Source: Thermohalobacter berrensis
GTDB taxonomy: Bacteria; Bacillota; Clostridia; Tissierellales; Thermohalobacteraceae
Direction: 5' to 3'
DNA: 64,000 bases
Assembly (NCBI RefSeq): GCF_003609645.1
Contig: NZ_MCIB01000005.1
Span: 19,094-83,093 of the forward strand
In this document: piece after piece, positions 10,001 through 19,740 of the stretch
Layout of the letters: each line of letters opens with the position of its first letter
Numbering within the stretch: position 1 is the first letter of the stretch
The notes under the pieces: generated by a model
The model's input: only the letters and a program-made list of their open reading frames with translations
Database searches by the model: none
What the model was told of the DNA's origin: nothing
Program-made: the position numbers and the translations under genes

Positions 10001-10286
10001 AAAGGTAATATCAGAGGCCTATAGTATTAACTTTAGCCTTCAAGATGGAAGAGAGAGGATAAACTTAGAAACAATTGAAACAGCAACATTTGGAATTATG
10101 ATAGATAAAGATGAAGTTAATGATGATAGTATTTATTTAGGAAAGTACAACCCAGAAAAAAATAGAATAGAAAAATATGATTACTCAGTTTCTTCAGACT
10201 TTGACTATGACAGAAGAGAGTTTATACATCTAGTATATGGTGAGATAGATGGAAATGGAAAATTTATAGTTATATATAATAAGTAG
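4089..10286 (+). CDS. Giant secreted IPT/TIG-repeat surface protein with fibronectin III domain
   Basis: The 2065-residue protein starts with a signal peptide (about residues 1-33). At least ten Ig-like IPT/TIG repeats follow, recognisable by the pattern P-x-I-x-x-I-x-P-x-x-G...GG-x-x-I-x-I-x-G-x-x-F. They begin near residues 262, 364, 525, 683, 770, 1024, 1128, 1259, 1464, 1580 and 1671. One repeat carries an inserted Asp/Asn-rich loop (about 1159-1185, DTNGNAKWDIGEDF and DLNGNGQFD) resembling paired calcium-binding EF-hand/dockerin loops. A fibronectin III domain spans about 1754-1840, then an acidic linker and a unique C-terminal domain of about 200 residues. No sortase motif or SLH domain is present, so anchoring is unknown; the neighbouring SLH proteins are possible partners. 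The ATG follows a good AGGTGGTGAT site. Likely role is adhesion or envelope scaffolding (inference). Confidence 0.85.
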   Translation: MKFSIKKIVSYIIVFMMIFNLFPWQNIDISLALDVGDAELGKIVVGRTYDEELNFDTMYVELHRDDTDTGDISDVSVLYKTGEGDFEELSNKVIAMEYYVKYELTQEELANYGGSLMINGKEITANFSGVPTVNQLKRTINEDIDEDETTLNTTEYYFEITDGNNLSNLFQDDGEGFHYTVLFEKYGAGVDIEGEDPSIIVEHTNNTFKLENPPRPGDYGSYNLVFQKTNESSGQDPIVEVRHTYVKAFSFVKNLDITNLKMYPNIGTRGDTVSFTGNGLQSDYEVYFLKELDGTDTYNENNKAQFVNFVNNDDGTSTLIVEVPQSLELTEYFVIITDTQNGEIIGEYTVEDKYIVIDSQKKASILSVTPISGPDTGQSVVIEGKNISTLNFYDLQLADGYSDYSYTIDRSDPNYLVIKYHAPGDENNTEIWEYKGENYSIEKRIWVNIGQLQDFEDDPEFSDNLDRLFVNVKLDEVITEETLKDVIVGTETKFINSSGEDDYSFFEDAKPVDGQKYTFEPSKKQPTITEIVPDKVQVENGQIKQDTLFAIYGEDFTIYRNTDESGNVVISYPIVKIYDDASLELEINPNEGTVRDKNGNIVLDSDGAPVQPEMIILEGDNILDGSYGNQIGSKIIVTIPQGVIVSGPGPKDVEVINPIKNSTSPGLSSREDDIIQFTEPLESPVISSVEPSVITVDGGEEIEIIGSNFQEGVKVYIDGNEIPNIERQGDGKSITFTAPPNREAITQLQVINPDGGMAVHEFIYVKTYTDPQITSISPDEGMLETLVMAKGNNFLKPDPTATHTTELGMYRLIGSRILVDGKEVNEYNKENGKIKLQYYKPETGNEILKINSNETLQVADYYYSVLLQEYDSINDELIDNFYTLDIRPNGTIILSDGVDDEYTLIATSSEIKAVKNGGTETYTLIVDESNQDYSEIQFKDSSDTIVKRLRLRTPYKIETDENGNSRITGNRVRVISKEEIHFYFYVDDLAPDGYYDITVVNPDTKSFTVEDGFKFYRSPGSKPEIQSIEPDQGSVDGGYFIEIKGENFKGDGDSKIKVYIGSVKVDNEDIELSPDNKVIKVKVPAYPGDIREELGVDRKTVPVVVVNYDGGSDYLEEGFTYITPTSYPYIERLSQSEGKAAGGDYIQIFGRDFRFYEPYADTNGNAKWDIGEDFTDLNGNGQFDNIISIGTVENLSEDDKNILPKVYFGDTQTEIIDYADGYLLIETPPGEEGNVDVYIVNNDHGISNTVQFTYRFTNPQITDVVPNEGSILGGDIINIHGDEFVESNIEVLTEDENGNDIVEQKTMMLVRFADIEEDTNLEDETSGTIISGKTNVELPGGLNVDYDAVNDTLTVEIEEGDNLYTKTYTGYDDTEKFIDVSKLKDTEDSSYYDKHEYIRVKVEDRRLIVERGYSPHAIIEYEGKLQVEIPSYHSVKTVPLVIINPDGQQAEDEFIYKSPDSEPFIEDITPRTEDPITDDSGETYYAVESVVDGGLVFTIEGGDFRKGVKVMVGTQEAEILSKSYNDDELIVRAPEGREEDIDKKFRIIVINEDGGTIDSTEVSGLSYPIYYIYRAKQTNPIIESITPNEGSVSGGDRIIITGEDFRAYPDEIEVRIGTEKADIDFDESRYDKLVVITPPSDMLGPVDVMVKNTKELGEAVLKNGFTYYSDPEIDNISPDEVSTKGGERVTITGDMFMEGLRVFIDDELVDVTFIDENTIEIITPEGEVGDKVVRIENPDGGIATGNIKYILPIPDKPTGFRAYPGHERSVVLKWDEVPEAERYKIYGREKGEDDYKFIAETDKLEYHLKDLKEDTRYYFRLWAVNDYGESPDYDYEAVTTLEEDEDEGDDKYEEYKEEIDETVIKYTINGAVIDLPSEYRYNEYNINLSDLGNRNINKIQINIPIKAIDEAKGSVNFKDKNVRLYVSLYSLKLGILKFHINDKEDANVIVEITKLSNREKDRITKNLTRKEKVISEAYSINFSLQDGRERINLETIETATFGIMIDKDEVNDDSIYLGKYNPEKNRIEKYDYSVSSDFDYDRREFIHLVYGEIDGNGKFIVIYNK

Positions 10287-10287
10287 A

Positions 10288-10314
10288 AAAACGGGGAAAT
10301 TTTTCCCCGTTTCA
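10288..10314 (+). terminator. Probable terminator after the IPT protein gene
   Basis: Inverted repeat AACGGGGAAA / TTTCCCCGTT immediately after the stop codon; the trailing T-run is short (TTTCAC), so termination may be partial. Confidence 0.6.
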
Positions 10315-10357
10315 CTTAGAGTAATTTAATGCCTTAGGCTAAAAGGAAGGTGTCCAG

Positions 10358-13042
10358 ATGAAAAAAATAATATCTACAGTTCTTGCTATAACCTTAATAT
10401 TTACAATAGTACCTTTAAGCTATAGTATAAGCCTTAATGATGAAAACACCTATGAAGGAATATCAACATATAAAGCACTCTATAATAACATAAACTTCCA
10501 AGATATAGATGAGCACTGGGCAAAGGACTCTATATATAGAATGAGTAGTTTTTCTATAATAAAGGGTATGGGAAATAGTAGGTTTAACCCTGGTGACTAT
10601 CTTACTAGAGAAGAGGCTATAGCACTTTTAGTAAGACTTATTGGACTAGAGGATGAAGCCCAAAGGCTTGGAGAGGAATCTATAAATAACCTAGATACAG
10701 GTGGATATACAATACTTACACCTGGCGACTACTGGGCTAGGGGTTATATAGAAGCTGCCATAAACAATAACATTATTACAGATGAAGAGGTAGATAAAAT
10801 AACTACATTAACAGATGAAGAGGAAAATAACACTGAGATAGAGATAGAAGAAAGAATCATAGACTATGAAATAGACCCAAACCTTACTGATGAACAGCTT
10901 ACAAACATTGAAGACCAATTAAGGGAAAGGGTAGAAAATAGGTATACATGGAAGGAACCAGTAGATAGAGAACAGGTTGCAGTGTGGGTAGCAAGGGTTT
11001 TAGATTTAGAGCCTGTCTATGGACAAGCCCAGCAAAAAATATATAACCTAAATGATTGGGAAGAAATAAATACATTAAATTTACCTATAATTGAAGCACT
11101 CCTGCAACAGGGAATAATGCAAGGGGATGATAATGGATATTTTAGACCAAAATCTAGCCTAACTAGGGCAGAAATGGCAAAGTTATTAGACAATATATAT
11201 GAGGATTTCCTTATAGAGAGAGGATATAGTATAAAATCAGGTATTGTAGAAAGAATAGATACTATTTTCCAGTCTGAAGAAAACACAAATTTAATTAAGA
11301 AGATAATTAGGACTAACAATGATGATAATACCCTTTCGTATCTGGTATTTCAAGACGCATCAGATGATACGAAAGATAAAGGGTTTATAGTATACAAAAA
11401 CGGAAAACTAACCTTTCCAGATGATATTAAAGAGTATGATTATATAAAGTACTATATAAATCAAAATGGAGAAATAGTATTTGCAGAGGTTTTAAACAAT
11501 AGATCCTTTGAGATAGAAGGCTTTATAGAAGAAATAGATGCTGATAAAAACACTATTACAATTAAAAACTATGATGATCAAATATTTAATTTTGAGATTG
11601 TTCCTGGAGCTAATGTTAGAATTAATAACCAAGGGGCAAAACTAAAGGATTTACTTTATGGGCAAGAGGTTACAATCAGAGTTAGTAATGGAAAGGTAAC
11701 AGATATTGTAGGATATTTAGATACAGGAGAAGAAGGATATATACATCCTGGAGAAAGGATACATATAGGAAAGGTACTTTATGTTGATACAGAAGATAAT
11801 GAAATAACTTTAATGGAAGATAATCAAGAATTAGATTTTACCATAGAACCCTTCACATCAGTATATAAAGATGGAGTTAATGTAGGTATAGGAGGAGTAA
11901 AGGAAGGAGATATAGTAAGATTAGAGTTTGATGAATACAGAGGCAACAGACCAACTAAGGTATATATATCACAACCAGATAGACAGATTAAGAATCTTTA
12001 TAAGGCTACCTTAAGCTACTTTAACCCTAACAGAAATGAACTAATATTAAAGGATATAAAGTACTATGACCATACAGAATGGAAAGATAAAGGAGAGAAT
12101 ATGAGGCTTTCACTAGGGTATAATACTGAGATTTATGCTGATGGTATGAAGGTATCTAATAAAAACTTATCAAACCACTTAGGTAAAGAGGTATATATAG
12201 CAACTAGGGATAACTATGGTAAGGAAGAGGCAATGAAGGTTGTTATGAAAAATGGTTATGAAAGAAAATACTATAACACCCTTCAAGATATAGCCTTTGG
12301 TGATAGAAGGCTTAAAGTAGATTATAACGAGGTTTATTTTGATTATAACAGTACTATTATTGTTAAAGACGGAAAACTAGTACACCCGTATAACCTAAGG
12401 GAAGATGATGAAATATTTGTTGTATCATATGGTAAAGACAATTATACCGCTGCATTTATATCTATAGAAGATATTCAGCCTACTGAGTTAACTGTATATA
12501 GGGGTAGAATAGATGAAATAACACAATATGGATTAGAAATGGATAATTATGATATCCTTGAAGGAACTGAATGGGATTACTCATCTAAGCAAATACCTTT
12601 TAATATTAGTGAAGATACAGAAATAATCGATACAAGGGGCCAAGAGGTTAACAAGGTTACAGTTGATGAGTTTACCAACAGTAGATTCTTAAAGGACGAT
12701 GATAAAAGTAATTACTATAAAGAATATGCCTATGCTATTGCCTATGATGATATGATCCTTGCATTAAATATTATAGATAATGATGATGAGGCTCAAGTAT
12801 TAACAACAGGCATAGTAAAGGAAATTGACAGGACAAACTATACCTTAACTATTGAAGATGTGAAGGATTGGAGTAGCTTTAATAACAAATGGAATATAAA
12901 TAGTTCAGATATTAACATAAATGTATCTGAAGCACTATTTATTAAGAATAACAAAACAGTAAGTATAAACGATATTCAGGAAAACGACAGCCTATATATA
13001 CTAAGGGAAAATAGTAAAGGGTATGTTATTGTAGTGAGGTAG
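10358..13042 (+). CDS. SLH-domain surface protein with repeated beta domains
   Basis: This 894-residue protein has a signal peptide (MKKIISTVLAITLIFTIVPLSYS). SLH modules follow: residues about 48-98 (DIDEHWAKDSIYRM...GNSRFNPGDYLTREEA), a second around 125-215 interrupted by an acidic insert, and a third around 240-282 (QGDDNGYFRPKSSLTRAEMAKLL). The rest (about 300-890) is a series of roughly 70-residue beta-rich repeats. Each has a motif like G-x-I-x-x-I-D...N-x-I-T-I followed by a D-L-x-x-G-x-x-V element. SLH modules bind pyruvylated secondary cell-wall polymers, so the protein is anchored to the wall. It lies 72 bp after the giant IPT gene and may belong to the same surface assembly. Confidence 0.88.
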   Translation: MKKIISTVLAITLIFTIVPLSYSISLNDENTYEGISTYKALYNNINFQDIDEHWAKDSIYRMSSFSIIKGMGNSRFNPGDYLTREEAIALLVRLIGLEDEAQRLGEESINNLDTGGYTILTPGDYWARGYIEAAINNNIITDEEVDKITTLTDEEENNTEIEIEERIIDYEIDPNLTDEQLTNIEDQLRERVENRYTWKEPVDREQVAVWVARVLDLEPVYGQAQQKIYNLNDWEEINTLNLPIIEALLQQGIMQGDDNGYFRPKSSLTRAEMAKLLDNIYEDFLIERGYSIKSGIVERIDTIFQSEENTNLIKKIIRTNNDDNTLSYLVFQDASDDTKDKGFIVYKNGKLTFPDDIKEYDYIKYYINQNGEIVFAEVLNNRSFEIEGFIEEIDADKNTITIKNYDDQIFNFEIVPGANVRINNQGAKLKDLLYGQEVTIRVSNGKVTDIVGYLDTGEEGYIHPGERIHIGKVLYVDTEDNEITLMEDNQELDFTIEPFTSVYKDGVNVGIGGVKEGDIVRLEFDEYRGNRPTKVYISQPDRQIKNLYKATLSYFNPNRNELILKDIKYYDHTEWKDKGENMRLSLGYNTEIYADGMKVSNKNLSNHLGKEVYIATRDNYGKEEAMKVVMKNGYERKYYNTLQDIAFGDRRLKVDYNEVYFDYNSTIIVKDGKLVHPYNLREDDEIFVVSYGKDNYTAAFISIEDIQPTELTVYRGRIDEITQYGLEMDNYDILEGTEWDYSSKQIPFNISEDTEIIDTRGQEVNKVTVDEFTNSRFLKDDDKSNYYKEYAYAIAYDDMILALNIIDNDDEAQVLTTGIVKEIDRTNYTLTIEDVKDWSSFNNKWNINSSDININVSEALFIKNNKTVSINDIQENDSLYILRENSKGYVIVVR

Positions 13043-13119
13043 TACAATTAAAAGAAATTGAGAATTAGAAAATACAGTTGTCAGCTCTTAGTTCTTAGAT
13101 CTTAGCAAAAAAGTTTATC

Positions 13120-13151
13120 GTTGTTCAGGGACGCCCACGTCCCTCAACAAC
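13120..13151. repeat. Hairpin repeat, GGGACG/CGTCCC variant
   Basis: Inverted repeat GTTGTTCAGGGACG / CGTCCCTCAACAAC with a CCCA loop. It belongs to the covarying hairpin family that also includes copies at 19483, 24042, 24420, 30667, 39493 and 47835. Confidence 0.75.
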
Positions 13152-13194
13152 GCTATCCAACCACTAACCACTAATAACCAAAAACTTTTTTTCT

Positions 13195-13612
13195 AGTAAC
13201 GGTCCACGAAGTCTTACTTCTAAGGTTAAGTAACGGACCTCAACGTTCTAACATCCTAGGTCAAGTAACGGACCGTAAAGGATGTCTATCAGGTCAAGTA
13301 ACGGACATCATAGGCTAGACATCTCTGACTAAGTAACGGACCACAAAGGCTAGACCCATGAGTAAAGTAACGGTCATCGTAGGCTAGACATCCTTGGCAA
13401 AGTAACGGACAACAGAGGCTATCTTCTTAGGTCAAAGTAACGGTCCCCGGAGGCTAGACATCTCTGACTAAGTAACGGACCTCAACGCATCACTACTGAG
13501 GTTAAGTAACGGACATCTAGGACTTATCTTCTCAAGCATAGTAACGGTCCTCAAAGCATTACTACCTAGGTCAAATAACGGATATCTTCTCTGGTCTAAG
13601 AGTAACTAAAAA
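13195..13612 (+). repeat. AGTAACGG tandem array A (about 12 units)
   Basis: Anchors AGTAACGG(A/T)C start at 13195, 13229, 13264, 13297, 13332, 13366, 13401, 13436, 13471, 13505, 13540 and (degenerate AATAACGG) 13574, with a partial unit at 13601. The spacing is 33-35 bp. Inter-anchor words include AGGCTAGACATC, AGCATTACTAC and AGGATGTC, ending in CTAGGTCA, TTGGCAA and similar. The array fills most of the gap between two SLH genes and stops 6 bp before the ribosome binding site of the second. No gene is present here. Confidence 0.9.
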
Positions 13613-13629
13613 ACACTGGAGGTTTTGAC

Positions 13630-15120
13630 ATGCATAAGGTAATAACCCTACTTATAGCAATTACATTATTACTTCAACCATTATTTATATATGCACAGAT
13701 AAATAATGCAGGGTTTGAAGGTGGAATACACAAAAACGAGATGGATAACAAAGATACTAAAAAATATAAAGAGGTAATATTCTTAACAGGAGAGCCTATA
13801 TTATTAGAAGGAACTGTTGAAATGGATATAGATGATGATACCCTTGAATATGAATATGAGCTAACTAATAGTGATGGAACAGTAACCCTTGAAAGGGAGA
13901 TAGAATTAGAGAGAATAATTGAAGAGGATTCTAAACAAAGACAGGTAGTTGAAGTAAACAATATAACAGACTATGATGAAGAAATTACTATAACTGATGG
14001 TGATGAAGAAACAATATATACCCTTGTTGACTATCAATTCCATAATTCCACAATAGATGATAAACAGCCAGTTATTGATTTTTACAAAGGTGACTGGCTA
14101 GGAACAAAAACATACTCAATAAATGAAAATGAAGGACAGGTTACAGTAGAAATAACAGGTAACATATATGGCTATGGTCAATATTGGGGAGCTACAGAAA
14201 CCCAAAAAATACATAAAGATATAAACTATAGCTTTGATACAGATGATAGTTCTATTGAATGGTATGGTTATGCAGATATAGATGTATCCTTTAACAGAAC
14301 AAAGGAGATGGAATATTTTAAAAATCTCCCTTATCAGACAAGCTTTCGAGATGGATATACCCTTACAGAACAAGAAGAAACAATAATGAAATACTCATAT
14401 AACCTTCCAGTTATAAACAATGGAGAAGTAGAGGAACAAATTAGAAATCAGGGAGAAGGAGTAGAAAGGTTTGAAACCCTACCTACTAGAAAAAAACTGT
14501 ATATACCTAGATATCAAGATATAAAAGGACATTGGGCAGAATGGGATATAAAGCGTTTAGCAGGTCTTAAAGTAGTAGATGGAAGTGTAAAATTCTATGG
14601 GCCAGGACTTCACACAAAGAGAATAGATTTTGCTAAATGGATAGTAAAGGCAATGAATTTAATTGAAGAAGAACAGGTTGAAAGGTCATATGTAAAACCA
14701 GAGGCTAAGCCAGAGTTTTTTAAAGATATACCAAGGGAACACCCAGACTATGACTATATAAGGGCAATAAAGGAAAAGGGTATAATGAACGGAGTCGGTG
14801 ATAATAAGTTTTTACCTGAGGGAAATCTTACAAGGGCTCAAGCAATCACTATAGTAATTAGAACATTAGGACTTGAAAGATTAGCACCAAATCTTCCTTT
14901 TAATACTAGGTTTAAAGATGACCAAGATATACCACTATGGGCTAAAAAGGCAATTTATGTTGCAGACCAAATAGGCTTAGCAGAAGGGACACCAGAAGGA
15001 TATATATATCCTAATGAATATATGACAAAGGCAGAGGCTGCAGCCTTTTTAAATAGATTCATAACCTACCTTCAAGAAAACCTAAAGAAGGATTATAGGG
15101 AAAACATTCTAAATTTTTAA
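13630..15120 (+). CDS. SLH-domain protein with C-terminal SLH triplet
   Basis: This 496-residue protein has a signal peptide (about residues 1-22) and a beta-rich, acidic N-terminal region (about 30-285) that I do not recognise. Three SLH modules close it: about residues 295-345 (YQDIKGHWAEWDIKRLAGL), 355-415 (FKDIPREHPDYDYI...GNLTRAQAITIVIRTLGL) and 420-480 (PLWAKKAIYVADQIGL...YMTKAEAAAFLNRF). The modules attach it to the cell wall polymer. A GGAGG site lies 8 bases before the ATG. The gene is bracketed by repeat arrays A and B, so it is probably transcribed separately from its neighbours. Confidence 0.85.
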   Translation: MHKVITLLIAITLLLQPLFIYAQINNAGFEGGIHKNEMDNKDTKKYKEVIFLTGEPILLEGTVEMDIDDDTLEYEYELTNSDGTVTLEREIELERIIEEDSKQRQVVEVNNITDYDEEITITDGDEETIYTLVDYQFHNSTIDDKQPVIDFYKGDWLGTKTYSINENEGQVTVEITGNIYGYGQYWGATETQKIHKDINYSFDTDDSSIEWYGYADIDVSFNRTKEMEYFKNLPYQTSFRDGYTLTEQEETIMKYSYNLPVINNGEVEEQIRNQGEGVERFETLPTRKKLYIPRYQDIKGHWAEWDIKRLAGLKVVDGSVKFYGPGLHTKRIDFAKWIVKAMNLIEEEQVERSYVKPEAKPEFFKDIPREHPDYDYIRAIKEKGIMNGVGDNKFLPEGNLTRAQAITIVIRTLGLERLAPNLPFNTRFKDDQDIPLWAKKAIYVADQIGLAEGTPEGYIYPNEYMTKAEAAAFLNRFITYLQENLKKDYRENILNF

Positions 15121-15172
15121 TTTTAATTAAAAATTTAGAATGGAAAATTGAAAATGTAAAATTTAAAATTAG

Positions 15173-15225
15173 TGAAACGGGGGACAGATCTACCGTTAAA
15201 CGAAGTGAAACAGGAGACCTGTCCC
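15173..15225. repeat. Imperfect inverted repeat with GGGGACAG/CTGTCCCC arms
   Basis: GTGAAACGGGGGACAGATC and GAAGTGAAACAGGAGACCTGTCCCC form direct and inverted relations to each other. Flanking DNA is the AT-rich AATTGACAATGGACAATT type seen in many gaps of this window. Confidence 0.5.
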
Positions 15226-15320
15226 CAAGCTTTTAAAAGCAATTGACAATGGACAATTTACAATTGACAATTAAAAGAAAAAAACTAAAAAAAGACCGCA
15301 TAGCGTTACTTACTAGGTTA

Positions 15321-15966
15321 AATAACAGACCATAAAGTCTAACATCTATGATCAAGTAACGGACACCGAAGGCTAGACATCTCTGACTTAGTAACGGACA
15401 TCGAAGCATAACTTCTTAGGTTTAAGTAACGGACATCAATGTTTTAACATCTTAGGCTAAGTAACAGTCCTCGAAGTTCGGCTTCTTTGGTCAAGTAACG
15501 GACAACGGAGCCTTACTTCTTAGGCATAGTAACGGACCACAGAGTCTCACTACTTAGGCTAAGTAACGGTCATCGTAGATTCTCTTCTAAGGCACAGTAA
15601 CGGACATCATGGGCTTGACCTCATTGACAAAGTAACGGACCTCAACGTTCTAACATCCTAGGTCAAGTAACGGACCATAAAGCATTACTTCATAGGAATA
15701 GTAACGGACAACAGAGGCTAGACATCATCGGTCAAGTAACGGACAACAAAGCATTACTTCTTAGGCAAAGTAACGGTCCTCGTAGGCTAGACGTCTCTGG
15801 CAAAGTAACGGACACCGGAGGCTAGACATCTCTGACTTAGTAACGGACATCGAAGCATAACTTCTTAGGTCTAAGTAACGGACCTCAACGCCTTACTCCC
15901 TAGGTCAAGTAACGGTCCTCATAGGCTAGACGGCTTTGGCAAAGTAACGATTAACTTCTTCGGCAT
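15321..15966 (+). repeat. AGTAACGG tandem array B (about 19 units)
   Basis: Anchors start at 15321, 15355, 15390, 15425, 15460, 15494, 15528, 15562, 15596, 15631, 15666, 15700, 15735, 15769, 15804, 15839, 15874, 15908 and 15943, always 34 or 35 bp apart. It is the longest array in the window. The last unit ends at GGCATAG directly against the AAAGGAG ribosome binding site of the protease gene, so any transcript from upstream would carry array RNA as leader. Confidence 0.92.
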
Positions 15967-15984
15967 AGAAAGGAGCTGAAATTA

Positions 15985-17400
15985 ATGAAAAATATTACTA
16001 AAAAGCTAAGTATCATGTTATTAATTACTCTTCTTATAGCATCAACACCTTTTACCACAGTATACAGTGAAGACAACACAACCGCTAATGAACCAGAATT
16101 CATAAATAAAAATTTAGATTATATTGAAACAATGATACAAATAATTAAATCTACTTATGCAGGTGAAGTAACGGAAGAGGAATTAATAGAGGGTGCTGTC
16201 AATGGTATGTTCGATACCCTTGATGAATACAGTGACTACTATACACCTGAAGAGTTCGACCAATTACAGGAAAGCACATCTGGAACATATGTAGGAATAG
16301 GAGTACATATAACACAGAGGGACGGATATTTAACTATAATAGTCCCATTTGAAGGATCACCTGGTGAGAGGGCAGGCTTAAAACCAGGAGACAAAATTGT
16401 TACAGTTGATGGACAAGATATAACAGGAATGTCAACAAAAAAGGCAGCTAGTTTAATAAAGGGTGAGGCAGGAACAAAGGTGACATTAGGTATTTTAAGG
16501 GAAGGAAATGCAGAAATACTATACATTGATGTAGTTCGAGAGGTTATAAAAGTAAATCCTATTAAATATGAAGTTTTAGAAGATAATATAGGATATATAA
16601 GAATAAGCCAATTTAATGAAAATACCCTTGAGAATATTACAAAAACATTAGAAGAATTTGATAAAGAAGACATTGAAAGATTGATAGTCGATTTAAGAAA
16701 TAATCCTGGTGGATACCTAAATGAAGTAGTTGAGGTTTTAAGGTATTTTGTTCCTGAAGGGCCTATTGTTCATGTAAAGGAGCCAGGAGGGAAAATTCAA
16801 ACAATAAAGTCAAACTTAAAAGGGCCAAAATATAAGATAGTTGTTTTAGTTAATGAAGGTAGTGCAAGTGCATCAGAGATATTTGCAGGTGCTATTAAAG
16901 ATACAGGTGTAGGTAAAGTTGTAGGAACTGCAACATATGGTAAAGGTACTGTTCAAAGAATTTATCCTCTAGTTGATGGTGGAGCTATTAAAATGACAAT
17001 AGCAGAATATTTTACTCCAAACATGAACAAGGTAAATGGTAAGGGAATTCAACCTGATGTTGTTATTGAGAACAATCCTGTAACTACTATAGATATACCA
17101 GAATTAAAGTACTTAAATAAGGAAAGGAAACTATCAATTCAAACTGTTGGATTAGATGTACTAGCAGCAGAAAAGGCATTAGATCTATTAGGCTATAACT
17201 TAGAAAAAGTTGACGGAGTTTTTGATAAAGAAACATATAATATAGTAAAGAAATTCCAAGCTGATAAAGGGCTATATTCATATGGTGTATTAGATTTTAC
17301 AACACAAGATGCTTTAATCAACTCCTTATATGAATACGAACAAGCTAAAGATGTTGATGAGCAACTCCAAAAGGCAATAGAAGTTGTAAAAAGCTTATAG
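15985..17400 (+). CDS. S41 family C-terminal processing peptidase (CtpA/CtpB type)
   Basis: This 471-residue secreted protease has a signal peptide (about residues 1-28), an N-terminal helical region, a PDZ domain (about 95-185, with GLKPGDKIVTVDGQDITGM), the S41 protease core and a C-terminal peptidoglycan-binding domain 1 (about 390-450, LDLLGYNLEKVDGVFDKETY). The catalytic pair is S295 in GSASASEIF and K320 in TYGKGTVQ, 25 residues apart as in Bacillus CtpB. It acts outside the membrane on exported proteins; the neighbouring SLH proteins are plausible but unproven substrates. It starts right after repeat array B with AAAGGAG as ribosome binding site. Confidence 0.93.
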   Translation: MKNITKKLSIMLLITLLIASTPFTTVYSEDNTTANEPEFINKNLDYIETMIQIIKSTYAGEVTEEELIEGAVNGMFDTLDEYSDYYTPEEFDQLQESTSGTYVGIGVHITQRDGYLTIIVPFEGSPGERAGLKPGDKIVTVDGQDITGMSTKKAASLIKGEAGTKVTLGILREGNAEILYIDVVREVIKVNPIKYEVLEDNIGYIRISQFNENTLENITKTLEEFDKEDIERLIVDLRNNPGGYLNEVVEVLRYFVPEGPIVHVKEPGGKIQTIKSNLKGPKYKIVVLVNEGSASASEIFAGAIKDTGVGKVVGTATYGKGTVQRIYPLVDGGAIKMTIAEYFTPNMNKVNGKGIQPDVVIENNPVTTIDIPELKYLNKERKLSIQTVGLDVLAAEKALDLLGYNLEKVDGVFDKETYNIVKKFQADKGLYSYGVLDFTTQDALINSLYEYEQAKDVDEQLQKAIEVVKSL

Positions 17401-17541
17401 CTAATAGTCGATAGTCAATAGTTTTTAGATAATATTAAGGAGGTATTTTTTAGGTGCTTCCTGAAAAATACCTTACACAAAACACGATACACGAAACACG
17501 GCTTTATTTACTAATGACTAATAGCTAGTGACTAGCGACTA

Positions 17542-17583
17542 CCAAATAATTAGCGCAGACTTTAGTCTGTGCTAATTATTTGG
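17542..17583. repeat. Long perfect-type hairpin with GCAGACT/AGTCTG core
   Basis: CCAAATAATTAGCGCAGACT pairs with AGTCTGTGCTAATTATTTGG around a TT loop, a stem of about 20 bp with one G-T pair. The same core with different but complementary outer arms occurs at 23965-23999 and 41890-41911. It lies between the protease gene and the pyrG promoter and may end upstream transcription. The rest of the gap 17401-17541 is AT-rich filler of the CTAGTGACTAGCGAC type. Confidence 0.7.
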
Positions 17584-17610
17584 TAAAAATAGTATACTAC
17601 TCTACAAATA

Positions 17611-17639
17611 TTGACATACTTCTATTATTAAGATACAAT
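17611..17639 (+). promoter_or_regulatory. Sigma-A promoter of pyrG
   Basis: TTGACA (17611-17616), 17-bp spacer, TACAAT (17634-17639). The predicted leader is about 100 nt and contains the repetitive CTAACGACTAATAGCTAATG string before the ribosome binding site. I see no clear pyrG-type GGGC initiation run. Confidence 0.75.
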
Positions 17640-17679
17640 ACTATAGTTATGGAAAATGAAACGGCTTTTTACCACATTT

Positions 17680-17727
17680 AACTAACGACTAATAGCTAAT
17701 GACTAGCGACTAACAACTAATGACTAT
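17680..17727 (+). repeat. Degenerate CTAACGACTAATGAC short repeat in the pyrG leader
   Basis: A run of near-repeats with a period of about 7-8 bases (CTAACGACTAATAGC, TAATGACTAGCGAC, TAACAACTAATGAC) reaching to 4 bases before the AAAGGAGG site. Similar runs occur at 17512-17541, 19505-19560 and 27955-27990. Confidence 0.65.
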
Positions 17728-17746
17728 TAAAAAGGAGGTATCCTAA

Positions 17747-19351
<1,605 letters not shown>

Positions 19352-19413
19352 TAAAATTTAATTGTAAAAGAAGGAATTTTAATTTTTTTAGAGAATAATA
19401 TATTATATGTGTA

Positions 19414-19445
19414 AAAAAGGACACTAATTAGTGTCCTTTTAATTT
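19414..19445 (+). terminator. Terminator of pyrG
   Basis: Perfect stem AAAAGGACACTAAT / ATTAGTGTCCTTTT with trailing T-rich sequence, 60 bp after the stop codon. Confidence 0.9.
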
Positions 19446-19482
19446 TCCTTGTACATAACAGGTAAGGGGTTAAACGAATATC

Positions 19483-19512
19483 CGTTGTTGACGGACGCCT
19501 GCGTCCATCAAC
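19483..19512. repeat. Hairpin repeat, GACGGACG/CGTCCATC variant
   Basis: GTTGTTGACGGACGC / GCGTCCATCAAC. A member of the covarying hairpin family; here the GGACG/CGTCC core is kept while flanking pairs differ from the 13120 copy. It is followed (19505-19560) by the CTAACGACTAATGAC short repeat. Confidence 0.65.
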
Positions 19513-19708
19513 CAGCGACTAACAACTAATGACTAGCGACTAACGACTAAAGACTGATGACTAATCAAATTGTAATTAACTTGTAATACAAATGTAATGG
19601 TAATTACTATTAATATCCTATATAATTAGTATTAAGAACAGCAAAATAAAACCTTTATTACAAGTTATTATTCAATGTTACAGTTATGTTACAAAACATT
19701 TTACCTCA

Positions 19709-19738
19709 TTGACTTAAGTATTTCTGCAATGCTATAAT
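19709..19738 (+). promoter_or_regulatory. Sigma-A promoter of the S-layer gene
   Basis: TTGACT (19709-19714), 18-bp spacer, TATAAT (19733-19738), giving a leader of about 145 nt before the S-layer start codon. Confidence 0.7.
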
Positions 19739-19740
19739 TA

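Noticed and set aside
17640..17746. A pyrG attenuator of the CTP-sensing reiterative type
   Set aside because: No G-run at the predicted transcription start and no terminator hairpin in the leader; it holds only the CTAACGACTAATGAC repeat.
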